6,137 nucleotides of DNA from Alistipes sp. Lineage in GTDB: Bacteria; Bacteroidota; Bacteroidia; Bacteroidales; Rikenellaceae. Below, in pieces: positions 1 to 6,137 of this stretch (the first letter of the stretch is position 1; each line of letters begins with the position of its first letter). The notes beneath the pieces are model-generated. The model searched no databases. It saw only the letters and a program-made list of their open reading frames with translations, and had not been told where the DNA came from. The translations under genes and the position numbers were made by a program. The stretch is taken from assembly GCA_017384185.1 (NCBI GenBank), contig JAFNUH010000154.1:1-6137 (forward strand), read 5' to 3'.

Positions 1-1693
1 ACATCGAAACAATCTGCTTATCACGGTTAGGCACCTCAATACCGATAGTACCACGACCGGGAATAGGGGCGATAATACGAATACCCTGTGCACGCAGACT
101 CTGTGCAATATCTTTCTCAAGACCCTGCACCTTAGATATTTTAACGCCCTGTGCCTGAACAATCTCGTAGAGCGTAACCGTAGGACCTACGGTAGCCTGA
201 ATATCTACAATAGGAATACCGAAGTACTTCAGAGTCTCCTGGATACGACACTTATTATCGTAAATCTCGGCATCGCTCACCTTATGCGGAGACTGATAAT
301 CCTCCAAAAGCGAAACATAAGGTTTCTTATACGACTCCAAATCTCGCAGCGGGTCGTACAGTTCAGAGCACATCTCCTCCTCGGGGAGCTGGCGCACCTC
401 ATTCTCACGCACCTTCACCACAATATGGTCATCGGCAGGAGTCTCTACGCTCTTAGCAGGCATTTTAGACTCTACATAAAAATCATCCTCCGGCATTATC
501 GGCTGCGAAGGTATCTCCACACTCTGCGGAGTATCATCTACAACTGTTGTCTGCGTAGTATTACCGCTACTCTTAGGAACAACAGCAAAACCATCCTGCT
601 CGAGCGACTGCTCGATTTGTTGCTGCTCTTGCTCCTTCTCCTTTGCCAGCAATGCCTCAACATCTATCTCATTGGGCACAGCACCAGCACTTGGCATAAC
701 CACAAAATCGCCCTCAAACTGCGGCTCATAGTCAGTGGTGATAGCTGTAATACTCTCGCTCTTTGACGTATTCTCAACATAAAAATCCTCATCATCCAAC
801 GGTTTTGTTCCTATAAAATCGGGATGACCAATCTCCTGCTCACGTTTCTCTGCCAAAAACTCATTCATCGTAAGTCGTGGCGCAGGCTCCTCACGCTTAG
901 GCTCCGCCATTGTAGTAGGATATTTTGGCTCTGCGGGAGGTATAATTGCAGGCTCTGTAACCGAAGGTGTAGGTTCTGCAACCGAAGGCACTGGCTTCTC
1001 CTCCACTGGTGTCGGCTCCTCTTCTGCTACAACCACATCTGTCTTACGATTTACAATTGCATCCTCAACGGCACGTTTCACACGTCCGCCCTGCTTCTCC
1101 ACGCCATCGCCAATACTATCTACAATGCGACGGAAATTATGGTTGATAAATACGCCCGTAAAAATCCAGCCAGCAAGCAGTACCAACGAAGCACCAAACA
1201 GACCTAAAGCATCAGCCAAATCCTTAGCGCACGCCTGACCCAGCTCGCCACCAATATCGTATCTTACGCCAAAACGATTAGCCACAAGACCCATCGTAAG
1301 CGAGCCTACGATAAGCAACAGAGCAGCACTCAACGCAAAGTGGTTGAGATGCAACGACTTCTTACGAAATATACGCCAGCCGAGAATAGTAATAACAATA
1401 GGGATGATTATACCGAAGACACCAAACGAGCAATCGACCATCCAGTAAGCAACCGTAGCACCAATGCTGCTACATACATTCTCAAACTCGATGTTAGTAC
1501 CCGACAACTCTGGCACATTACGCAGAGCCGACAGATCCGACGACCAATGTATAAAGTGTGATATTACTGACACCAGCGAAAAGATACCAACTATAAGCAT
1601 CAAGAAACCCGACATCCACGACATATTGTCGTTAGGTGCCACGACCGATATTGGTTGACTCTTCGCTTTACTATTCTTTTTCTCTTTAGCCAT
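1..1693 (-). CDS. ftsK: DNA translocase FtsK, N-terminal 564 residues (3' end beyond window)
   Basis: Septum-anchored, ATP-driven DNA pump that clears the terminus region during division. The frame is open from the ATG at 1691-1693 to the left edge (564 codons plus one base). Residues 1-20 are Lys-rich and cytoplasmic. Four hydrophobic segments follow at about 27-47, 85-107, 118-138 and 161-183, the usual FtsK membrane anchor. Residues about 200-440 form a Pro/Glu/Gln-rich linker containing PTPSV-type repeats, a Gln/Glu-rich stretch near 347-366 and two copies of DFYVE (303-307, 404-408). Residues about 486-564 match the start of the FtsK/SpoIIIE motor (ETLKYFGIPI, VGPTVTLYEI, IRIIAPIPGRGTIGIEVPN). 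The Walker A motif and the gamma DNA-reading domain would lie beyond the edge. An in-frame TAG nine bases upstream of the ATG prevents a longer start. A weak AGAG sits just upstream. Identification is firm; whether the gene is intact downstream cannot be seen. Confidence 0.96.
   Translation of the reverse strand, partial: MAKEKKNSKAKSQPISVVAPNDNMSWMSGFLMLIVGIFSLVSVISHFIHWSSDLSALRNVPELSGTNIEFENVCSSIGATVAYWMVDCSFGVFGIIIPIVITILGWRIFRKKSLHLNHFALSAALLLIVGSLTMGLVANRFGVRYDIGGELGQACAKDLADALGLFGASLVLLAGWIFTGVFINHNFRRIVDSIGDGVEKQGGRVKRAVEDAIVNRKTDVVVAEEEPTPVEEKPVPSVAEPTPSVTEPAIIPPAEPKYPTTMAEPKREEPAPRLTMNEFLAEKREQEIGHPDFIGTKPLDDEDFYVENTSKSESITAITTDYEPQFEGDFVVMPSAGAVPNEIDVEALLAKEKEQEQQQIEQSLEQDGFAVVPKSSGNTTQTTVVDDTPQSVEIPSQPIMPEDDFYVESKMPAKSVETPADDHIVVKVRENEVRQLPEEEMCSELYDPLRDLESYKKPYVSLLEDYQSPHKVSDAEIYDNKCRIQETLKYFGIPIVDIQATVGPTVTLYEIVQAQGVKISKVQGLEKDIAQSLRAQGIRIIAPIPGRGTIGIEVPNRDKQIVSM
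950..991 (-). repeat. Imperfect 21-bp tandem duplication inside ftsK linker
   Basis: Two adjacent 21-bp units (950-970 and 971-991) match at 16 of 21 positions. They encode two heptads of the VPSVAEP / TPSVTEP type in the Pro-rich FtsK linker. The reading frame is kept, so this looks like a small in-frame duplication in a disordered, length-tolerant region. Confidence 0.6.
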
Positions 1694-1753
1694 AAATCTC
1701 TAATTGAAAGTGGGCATCGCCCATAACATATAGATAAATCTTCAACTACTCAA
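1694..1753 (-). other. 60-bp murI-ftsK intergenic leader with small hairpin
   Basis: This is the longest non-coding gap in the window. On the minus strand it holds a perfect 5-bp stem with a 3-base loop (TGGGC-GAT-GCCCA, 1711-1723). No run of T follows, so it is not a convincing Rho-independent terminator. A nine-codon frame (MLWAMPTFN, ATG at 1725-1727) spans the hairpin and ends at the TAG nine bases before the ftsK start, in the same frame as ftsK. The sequence AGATTTAT occurs twice, once just after murI and once at the ftsK start codon. I see no match to the Bacteroidetes -7 element TAnnTTTG. It may be a read-through spacer, an attenuator or a weak promoter region; the sequence does not decide. 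Confidence 0.35.
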
Positions 1754-2524
1754 TTATAAACTCTCCAGAGCTTTATCCCTCAGACGCTGACCGTACTTAT
1801 TATCGGCATAGGTGATAAACTCTATCCGAGCAACATTATCCTGCGAAGCACGCAGACCATACTCATCGAGCAGGCTCTCAACACGCTTCTCGACTGCCGC
1901 ACCAGAATCAATGATAGCGACATCACGCTCACCGACAACACGAGCGATAACATCTCGCAGAAATGGGTAGTGCGTACACCCCAAGACTATCACATCAGCA
2001 CCACGTTCGATGATAGGCTCCACAACACGGCGCACAATCTGCTCAGTTGCAGGAGTATCCTCCTCATTATTTTCGACAGATTCAACAAAACCCTCGCCTA
2101 CCGCCTTTATAACCTCAACACCTTGACCATAACGTTCAACCGTCGAGAGAAACTTCTCGCCCTTAAGACTACGCTCGGTAGCTATTACGCCCACCACCTT
2201 ACTACGAGTCATTGCACAAGCTGGTTTTACAGCAGGCTCAAGACCGACGATAGGTATATCGAATGTTGCCCTTAGATGCGAGATAGCCGCAGCCGTTGCC
2301 GTATTACACGCCACAACAACCATCTTACAACCCCTTTCAACGAGGTCACGCACGGCTGCCTCCGCCAACTCCGTGATGCGCTGCTTCGGAAGCGAGCCGT
2401 AGGGACAATTCTTGCCATCACCCAGATATATCAACGATTCACAAGGCAAAGCACGGTGTAGCTCACGCCACACCGACAAACCGCCAAAGCCGGAATCATA
2501 TACACCAATGGGTCGATTATTCAT
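1754..2524 (-). CDS. murI: Glutamate racemase
   Basis: Cytoplasmic, cofactor-independent enzyme that interconverts L- and D-glutamate, supplying D-Glu for the MurD step of peptidoglycan synthesis. The 256 residues are a little short for the family but complete. Visible motifs are YDSGFGGLSV at 9-18, including the conserved Asp10-Ser11; YLGDGKNCPYG at 33-43; ACNTATAAA with catalytic Cys73; GLEPAVKPA at 94-102; and LGCTHYPFL with the second catalytic Cys183 followed by His185. The two-cysteine acid/base pair is therefore intact. The ATG at 2524 lies inside the end of aroK, and the aroK TAA falls within the second and third murI codons (8-bp overlap), suggesting translational coupling. An in-frame TAG 12 bases upstream rules out a longer start. 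The protein begins only eight residues before the YDSG motif, so it lacks an N-terminal extension like that of E. coli MurI. Confidence 0.97.
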   Translation of the reverse strand: MNNRPIGVYDSGFGGLSVWRELHRALPCESLIYLGDGKNCPYGSLPKQRITELAEAAVRDLVERGCKMVVVACNTATAAAISHLRATFDIPIVGLEPAVKPACAMTRSKVVGVIATERSLKGEKFLSTVERYGQGVEVIKAVGEGFVESVENNEEDTPATEQIVRRVVEPIIERGADVIVLGCTHYPFLRDVIARVVGERDVAIIDSGAAVEKRVESLLDEYGLRASQDNVARIEFITYADNKYGQRLRDKALESL

Positions 2525-3044
2525 TTTGCTTAACTATCTGTAATATATGCTCAATTATCTCCACATCGCTCATCTGCGCACAATCTATGCAGTGCTTCGC
2601 CTTTGAGTAGAAAGGCTCTCGCTCTGCCATATTTGCAGTCATAAATGCCACCAGCTCCTCATCATTCAGACCACGCAACTTAGGGCGTTTCTGGCGTCCG
2701 TGAGGACTAAGACGTGATGCAATCTGCACCGCCGTACGACGAAGATAAACGGTGGCACCGAGAGTATTCATTCGCTCCATATTATCCTCCCACGCAGGCG
2801 CTCCACCTCCCGTTGAGATAACCATATCGCCTTCCGCCGCACCCAGCTCCTCAATCAAGGCCCGCTCGGCAGCACGGAAATACTCCTCTCCCTGATAGTA
2901 GAATATATCACTTATCGATGCGCCTTCACGCTGCTCGATTATGGAGTCCATATCCATAAACTCCATACCACCCGCCTTTGCCAACTTGCGACCAAGCGAG
3001 CTCTTACCGCAACCCATATACCCTATCAGAAAAATCTTCTTCAT
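2517..3044 (-). CDS. aroK: Shikimate kinase
   Basis: Cytoplasmic P-loop kinase that phosphorylates the 3-hydroxyl of shikimate with ATP, the fifth step of the shikimate pathway to chorismate. Numbering from the ATG (175 aa, normal length), the Walker A motif GYMGCGKS is at 8-15. The DMD pair (Asp31, Asp33) binds shikimate and Mg. FRAAE follows with shikimate-binding Arg57, then STGGGAP with the Gly triplet 79-81. The lid carries RPKLRG with Arg120, and REPFY has Arg141. All key residues of the family are present. The ATG at 3042-3044 is preferred. A GTG three bases earlier (3045-3047) would add one Met and overlap the parC TAG by one base, but ATG is the stronger codon and gives the usual MKKIFLIGYMG beginning. 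aroK versus aroL naming is by convention. The gene sits in a tight minus-strand series and is probably co-translated with parC and murI. Confidence 0.96.
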   Translation of the reverse strand: MKKIFLIGYMGCGKSSLGRKLAKAGGMEFMDMDSIIEQREGASISDIFYYQGEEYFRAAERALIEELGAAEGDMVISTGGGAPAWEDNMERMNTLGATVYLRRTAVQIASRLSPHGRQKRPKLRGLNDEELVAFMTANMAEREPFYSKAKHCIDCAQMSDVEIIEHILQIVKQNE

Positions 3045-3046
3045 CA

Positions 3047-5782
3047 CTAAAACAGATTTAACTGCTCCGAGTCGAGCATTATAACCGGCTCATCATCAGC
3101 AACCGTAGGCTGAACATCGCTCTCGACATCTACATCGCCTACGCTATCCAAATCAACATCCAGAATATCATCCGCAACATCCTCATCCGTAGCATCTGGC
3201 TCCTCGGCTGGCTCTGGCTCGATGAATGTCAACGACGCTACCTGATATGTCGTAATTCGCTTACCCTTAGCACGGTGGCTCTTAACGCCGATAAATGAAT
3301 CGACATCCACCTCGTCGGCAGGACGCATAGCGTGCGCTCCGGCATACTCAACCTTAAGCGTAGCACCCTCAACCGATGTCATAGCGACAAACTCCATCGT
3401 ACCCTCATCATCGAGGAACGACTGCATCTTCTCGCTCAACTCCAGCTGGAAGCGCTTCATATAGTAGTAGTTCTGCTCCTTATCGAAGTAACATACGCTA
3501 TACACCTTACCCGGAACATATCGCTCAACACGCACCGTCTCATCGGGGAAGTGCTGCTCGACGCCAAAGCCTGTGATGTAGTACATATATTTCGAAGTCC
3601 ACACTACCAACTTATCATCGCCCTTAAACTCGCCAATAAGCAGACCTCGACCATCGGTATTCAGACGACGTACATCCTCGTCGAACCATATATTCTGACC
3701 TCCGAGCGTAGATGTACCTCGCTCCTTGAGTACAATCTTGTGGATGCCATAACGTGAGAAGAGATTACCCTGGCTCTGACGACCCTTGATAGATACCGTA
3801 GAGAAATCCAACTCCGAGATAACTCGCTTCAGACGAGGACGAGGACGGAAATATATCTTCAGCACCTCTGCCTCACCGTTGGGGTTAACCGACATATATA
3901 GAATCTCACTCTTGGGTGTACCCTTAGTTAAATCATACTCCTTGTCACGAGTAATACTCTTTATGGCGCAACGCTTCATCATAATCGCACCACCACGCCC
4001 ATCACGGTAGAGGATGTTATAGATAGTGCGCTCGTCGTTACGCTTAAATACTCCGATGTAGTAGATATTTTTATCGAAGAATGCCTTGTCACTAACCTTG
4101 GTGATGACGTAGCGACCATCCTTCAGGATTACAATCACATCGTCAATATCGCTACAATCGCATACAAACTCTGCATCCTTCATACTCTTACCAATGCCAA
4201 AGAATCCCTCGGCACGGTCTACATACAATTTTGCATTTGTCACAGCCACCTTCGTAGCCTCAATAGCATCGAACTCACGTATCTCGGTACGGCGGTCACG
4301 ACCCTTGCCATACTTATCACGGATACGCTCATAGTATGCAATAGCGTAATCTGTCAAGTGGTCAATATCGTACTGCGTTGACTTGATATCCTCCTCTATG
4401 CGCTTAATCTCGTTATCAGCCTTCTCGGTATCATAGCGAGAGATGCGGATGAACTTAAGTTCTGTCAAGCGCTGTACATCCTCCATCGTAACCTCACGAC
4501 GCAGGCGCTTCTTAAATGGCTCCAATCCCTTATCCACCGCCTCATATGCAGCCTCACGTGTACGACAACCCTCGATAAGTTGGTAAAGTTTATTCTCAAT
4601 GAAGATACGCTCCAACGATGCTGCGTGCCAAGCCTCATTCAACTCGCCGAGGCGAATCTGCAACTCAAGACCCAACAGCGAACGTGTATGGTCAGCCGAG
4701 CGGCGCAAAATCTCCTTAACACCCATAAAGCAGGGCTTCTCGTCGATAATAACGCACGAGTTGGGCGAGATAGATACCTCGCACGAAGTGAAGGCGTAGA
4801 GTGCATCGATAGTCTTATCCGACGACTCATCGTTGGCGACGTGAATAACAATCTCCACCTTGTCAGCCGTCAAGTCATCAACCTTCTTAATCTTAATCTT
4901 ACCCTTCTCGTTAGCCTTGATAATTGACTCCTTAATCGACTCCGAGGTGGTTGAGAATGGAATCTCGGTGATTACCAACGTACGCTTATCCACCTTCGAT
5001 ATGCGGGCACGAACCTTTACCGCTCCGCCACGCAGACCGTCGTTATAGCGACTCGCATCCATTAAGCCTCCCGTCGGGAAGTCGGGCAAGAGTTGGAAAT
5101 CCTCGCCCCGAAGATGGGCTATACAAGCCGAGATAAGTTCATTGAAGTTGTGAGGCAAAATCTTCGATGCCAAACCTACGGCGATACCCTCTGTTCCCTG
5201 CGCCAAGAGCAACGGGAATTTGATAGGCAACGTTACAGGCTCCTCGTTACGACCATCGTATGAGCGCATCCACTCGGTTGTCTTCTTATTGAAAACAACA
5301 TCCAAAGCGAACTTAGACAAACGAGCCTCGATATATCGTGCCGCAGCTGCCTCGTCACCCGTCAGGATGTTACCCCAGTTACCCTGGCAATCGATTAGCA
5401 AATCTTTCTGGCCCAACTGCACCAACGCATCCTTGATTGAGGCATCACCGTGCGGGTGGTACTGCATAGCCTGACCAACGATATTTGCCACCTTGTTGTA
5501 ACGACCATCGTCACAACACTTCATTGCGTGCAGGATACGACGCTGTACGGGCTTCAAGCCATCCTCAACGTGCGGCACAGCACGCTCCAAGATAACATAC
5601 GAAGCGTAGTCCAAGAACCAGTTCTTGTACATACCTGTAAGTTTGCGCACGCTACCATCCTCTCCAAAAAGACGGTTGAACTTTCCGCTCACAACACCCT
5701 GCGCCACATCGTCGGCACCCATATCGGTCTCGCCAAACGAATCCACGCTCTGATTTTCGATTATATCTTTATCCTCTGCCAT
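3047..5782 (-). CDS. parC: DNA topoisomerase IV subunit A (ParC/GyrA family)
   Basis: Breakage-reunion subunit of a type IIA topoisomerase. With the B subunit it passes one duplex through another to decatenate and relax DNA. In 911 residues, the winged-helix region has HPHGDASIKD at 109-118 and the active site AAAARYIEARL with Arg149 and catalytic Tyr150. The tower and coiled-coil region runs about 355-490, with IFIENKLYQLIE at 393-404. A beta-pinwheel C-terminal domain follows at about 510-850, including KGRQSQGN at 666-673 and LGGQNIWFDEDVRRL at 693-707. No canonical GyrA box (QRRGGKG-like) is seen, which favours ParC over GyrA. Residues 855-911 form an acidic tail with 20 Asp/Glu in 855-900 and no Lys or Arg, ending in QLNLF. 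It is longer than E. coli ParC (about 750 aa), as expected for Bacteroidetes homologues. An in-frame TAG directly abuts the ATG, fixing the start. A partner parE lies 47 bp upstream. Some databases would label it gyrA; function is inferred. Confidence 0.93.
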   Translation of the reverse strand: MAEDKDIIENQSVDSFGETDMGADDVAQGVVSGKFNRLFGEDGSVRKLTGMYKNWFLDYASYVILERAVPHVEDGLKPVQRRILHAMKCCDDGRYNKVANIVGQAMQYHPHGDASIKDALVQLGQKDLLIDCQGNWGNILTGDEAAAARYIEARLSKFALDVVFNKKTTEWMRSYDGRNEEPVTLPIKFPLLLAQGTEGIAVGLASKILPHNFNELISACIAHLRGEDFQLLPDFPTGGLMDASRYNDGLRGGAVKVRARISKVDKRTLVITEIPFSTTSESIKESIIKANEKGKIKIKKVDDLTADKVEIVIHVANDESSDKTIDALYAFTSCEVSISPNSCVIIDEKPCFMGVKEILRRSADHTRSLLGLELQIRLGELNEAWHAASLERIFIENKLYQLIEGCRTREAAYEAVDKGLEPFKKRLRREVTMEDVQRLTELKFIRISRYDTEKADNEIKRIEEDIKSTQYDIDHLTDYAIAYYERIRDKYGKGRDRRTEIREFDAIEATKVAVTNAKLYVDRAEGFFGIGKSMKDAEFVCDCSDIDDVIVILKDGRYVITKVSDKAFFDKNIYYIGVFKRNDERTIYNILYRDGRGGAIMMKRCAIKSITRDKEYDLTKGTPKSEILYMSVNPNGEAEVLKIYFRPRPRLKRVISELDFSTVSIKGRQSQGNLFSRYGIHKIVLKERGTSTLGGQNIWFDEDVRRLNTDGRGLLIGEFKGDDKLVVWTSKYMYYITGFGVEQHFPDETVRVERYVPGKVYSVCYFDKEQNYYYMKRFQLELSEKMQSFLDDEGTMEFVAMTSVEGATLKVEYAGAHAMRPADEVDVDSFIGVKSHRAKGKRITTYQVASLTFIEPEPAEEPDATDEDVADDILDVDLDSVGDVDVESDVQPTVADDEPVIMLDSEQLNLF
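3050..3064 (-). other. Putative sliding-clamp-binding pentapeptide at ParC C-terminus
   Basis: The last five ParC codons encode Gln-Leu-Asn-Leu-Phe (907-911). This fits the bacterial beta-clamp-binding consensus QL[S/D]LF except for Asn at the variable third position. It sits at the free end of a long acidic and probably disordered tail, where such motifs often lie. The match is seen in the sequence; clamp binding is inference. An alternative is that it is a short terminal peptide conserved for another partner, or chance. Confidence 0.35.
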
Positions 5783-5829
5783 CTATGGTAGATTTTTCAT
5801 TTTTAACTTTCGGTTAGCAACATTTGCGG
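5783..5829 (-). other. 47-bp parE-parC intergenic spacer with a five-codon frame
   Basis: This short A-rich leader on the minus strand has no purine-rich Shine-Dalgarno sequence. A five-codon frame (MKNLP, 5783-5800) ends in a TAG that directly abuts the parC ATG in the same frame. A-rich sequence upstream of the start is common for Bacteroidetes translation initiation. The small frame may be chance. No TAnnTTTG promoter element is visible, so parC is probably transcribed from upstream of parE. Confidence 0.3.
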
Positions 5830-6137
5830 CTATGCGATAGCCTCATCGACCAAATCCTCCTCTATGCGTAGGTTATTGATGATGAACCCCTGACGGTCGG
5901 GGGTATTCTTACCCATATAGAACTCCAGCATATCGCTGATGGGGTCATCCTTGGTCATACGCACCTTATCCAAACGCATATTCTCGCCGATAAGCTCCTT
6001 AAACTCGTCGGGCGAGATCTCACCCAAACCTTTGAATCGTGTAATCTCGGCTGAGGCACCACACTTCTTAACAGCCTTCTGGCGCTCCTCCTCCGAGTAG
6101 CAGTAGAAGTTCTCCTTCTTATTGCGCACGCGGAACA
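5830..6137 (-). CDS. parE: DNA topoisomerase IV subunit B (ParE/GyrB family), C-terminal end only
   Basis: ATPase and TOPRIM subunit of the type IIA topoisomerase, partner of ParC. Only the last 101 complete codons and the TAG stop are inside the window. The frame stays open through the right edge, so the 5' end lies outside. The GTG at 6127-6129 is an internal Val codon ([17 protein letters not shown]), not a start. Visible motifs are [15 protein letters not shown], the family signature (RYKGLGEM in other members) at the end of the TOPRIM region; MRLDKVRM; and the C-terminal segment [18 protein letters not shown]. The protein ends about 15 residues after this, as expected for a short B subunit without a large insertion. 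The choice of ParE over GyrB rests mainly on its linkage to a ParC-like A subunit and is not decided by this fragment. Confidence 0.92.
   Translation of the reverse strand, partial: FRVRNKKENFYCYSEEERQKAVKKCGASAEITRFKGLGEISPDEFKELIGENMRLDKVRMTKDDPISDMLEFYMGKNTPDRQGFIINNLRIEEDLVDEAIA

Noticed and set aside
284..1207. Two plus-strand open frames (284-766 and 824-1207), rich in Leu, Arg, His and Cys, that look like membrane or Cys-rich proteins
   Set aside because: They lie opposite the ftsK reading frame, which has clear family motifs. Their composition is what antisense of Glu/Gln/Lys-rich coding gives, and no domain is recognisable.
1711..1723. Rho-independent terminator between murI and ftsK
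   Set aside because: The stem is only 5 bp and no T-run follows it on the minus strand (nor a suitable A-run for the plus strand).
1694..1753. Bacteroidetes-type promoter (TTTG / TAnnTTTG) before ftsK
   Set aside because: The gap is A/T-rich but contains no good TAnnTTTG match; naming a promoter would be guesswork.
3045..3047. GTG as the aroK start
   Set aside because: It is directly followed by ATG. ATG is the more usual start codon and gives the expected N-terminus. The GTG cannot be excluded but changes one residue only.
3047..5782. The A subunit as a true gyrase GyrA
   Set aside because: No canonical GyrA box is visible in the C-terminal domain, and the sequence pattern matches Bacteroidetes ParC. 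A gyrA label remains possible in databases, so this is a preference rather than proof.
3332..5791. Several plus-strand open frames of 62-141 codons opposite parC, and a 70-codon minus-strand frame at 4639-4851
   Set aside because: All are shadows of the well-supported parC frame, with no recognisable motif or plausible start context.
6127..6129. GTG as a start for a separate 99-residue gene at the right edge
   Set aside because: The frame continues upstream without a stop to the window edge with FRVRNKK, a typical internal ParE/GyrB sequence, so this is a truncated larger gene.
1..6137. Mobile element, defence system, CRISPR or phage content
   Set aside because: No inverted-repeat ends, transposase, integrase, regularly spaced repeats or foreign-looking genes were found; every sizeable frame is a core housekeeping gene.

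Overview
The window is one stretch of bacterial chromosome with every recognisable gene on the minus strand. In transcription order (right to left) these are the 3' end of a type II topoisomerase B subunit (parE-like), a complete topoisomerase IV A subunit (parC-like), a shikimate kinase (aroK), a glutamate racemase (murI) and the 5' two thirds of an FtsK DNA translocase. No RNA gene, insertion sequence, CRISPR array or attachment site was seen, and no plus-strand gene is convincing.

The organism is most likely a member of Bacteroidetes, probably Bacteroidales. The ParC protein has the long (911 aa) layout typical of that phylum and lacks a canonical GyrA box. Its active-site block (HPHGDASI, then AAAARYIEARLSKFA) and tower region (IFIENKLYQLIE) look like Bacteroidetes ParC. 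The FtsK has four membrane helices and a long acidic, Pro/Gln-rich linker. Recognisable Shine-Dalgarno sequences are absent or weak, as is usual in this group. Base composition is moderate, about half G+C by eye. The assignment to order is inference, and I cannot name a genus.

Layout, right to left. 5830-6137 is the C-terminal end of ParE, including the end of the TOPRIM region and the C-terminal QGFII segment. After a 47-bp gap, 3047-5782 encodes ParC. The ParC stop (TAG) is followed after two bases by the aroK ATG (2517-3044). The aroK stop lies inside the first codons of murI (1754-2524, 8-bp overlap). A 60-bp gap holding a small hairpin precedes ftsK, which runs from 1693 off the left edge. 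The tight spacing and common strand suggest one transcription unit, perhaps with a separate control point before ftsK.

The gene set joins chromosome disentangling (ParE/ParC), septal DNA pumping (FtsK), the D-glutamate supply for peptidoglycan (MurI) and one step of aromatic biosynthesis (AroK). The first three themes meet at cell division. FtsK is known to stimulate topoisomerase IV in E. coli, and some MurI proteins bind DNA gyrase.

These are ordinary core genes and I see no previously undescribed system. The observations most worth following are a sliding-clamp-binding-like pentapeptide (QLNLF) at the extreme C-terminus of ParC, on a tail of 57 residues with no Lys or Arg; a duplicated DFYVE motif in the FtsK linker; and an alanine at the ParC position equivalent to GyrA Ser83.
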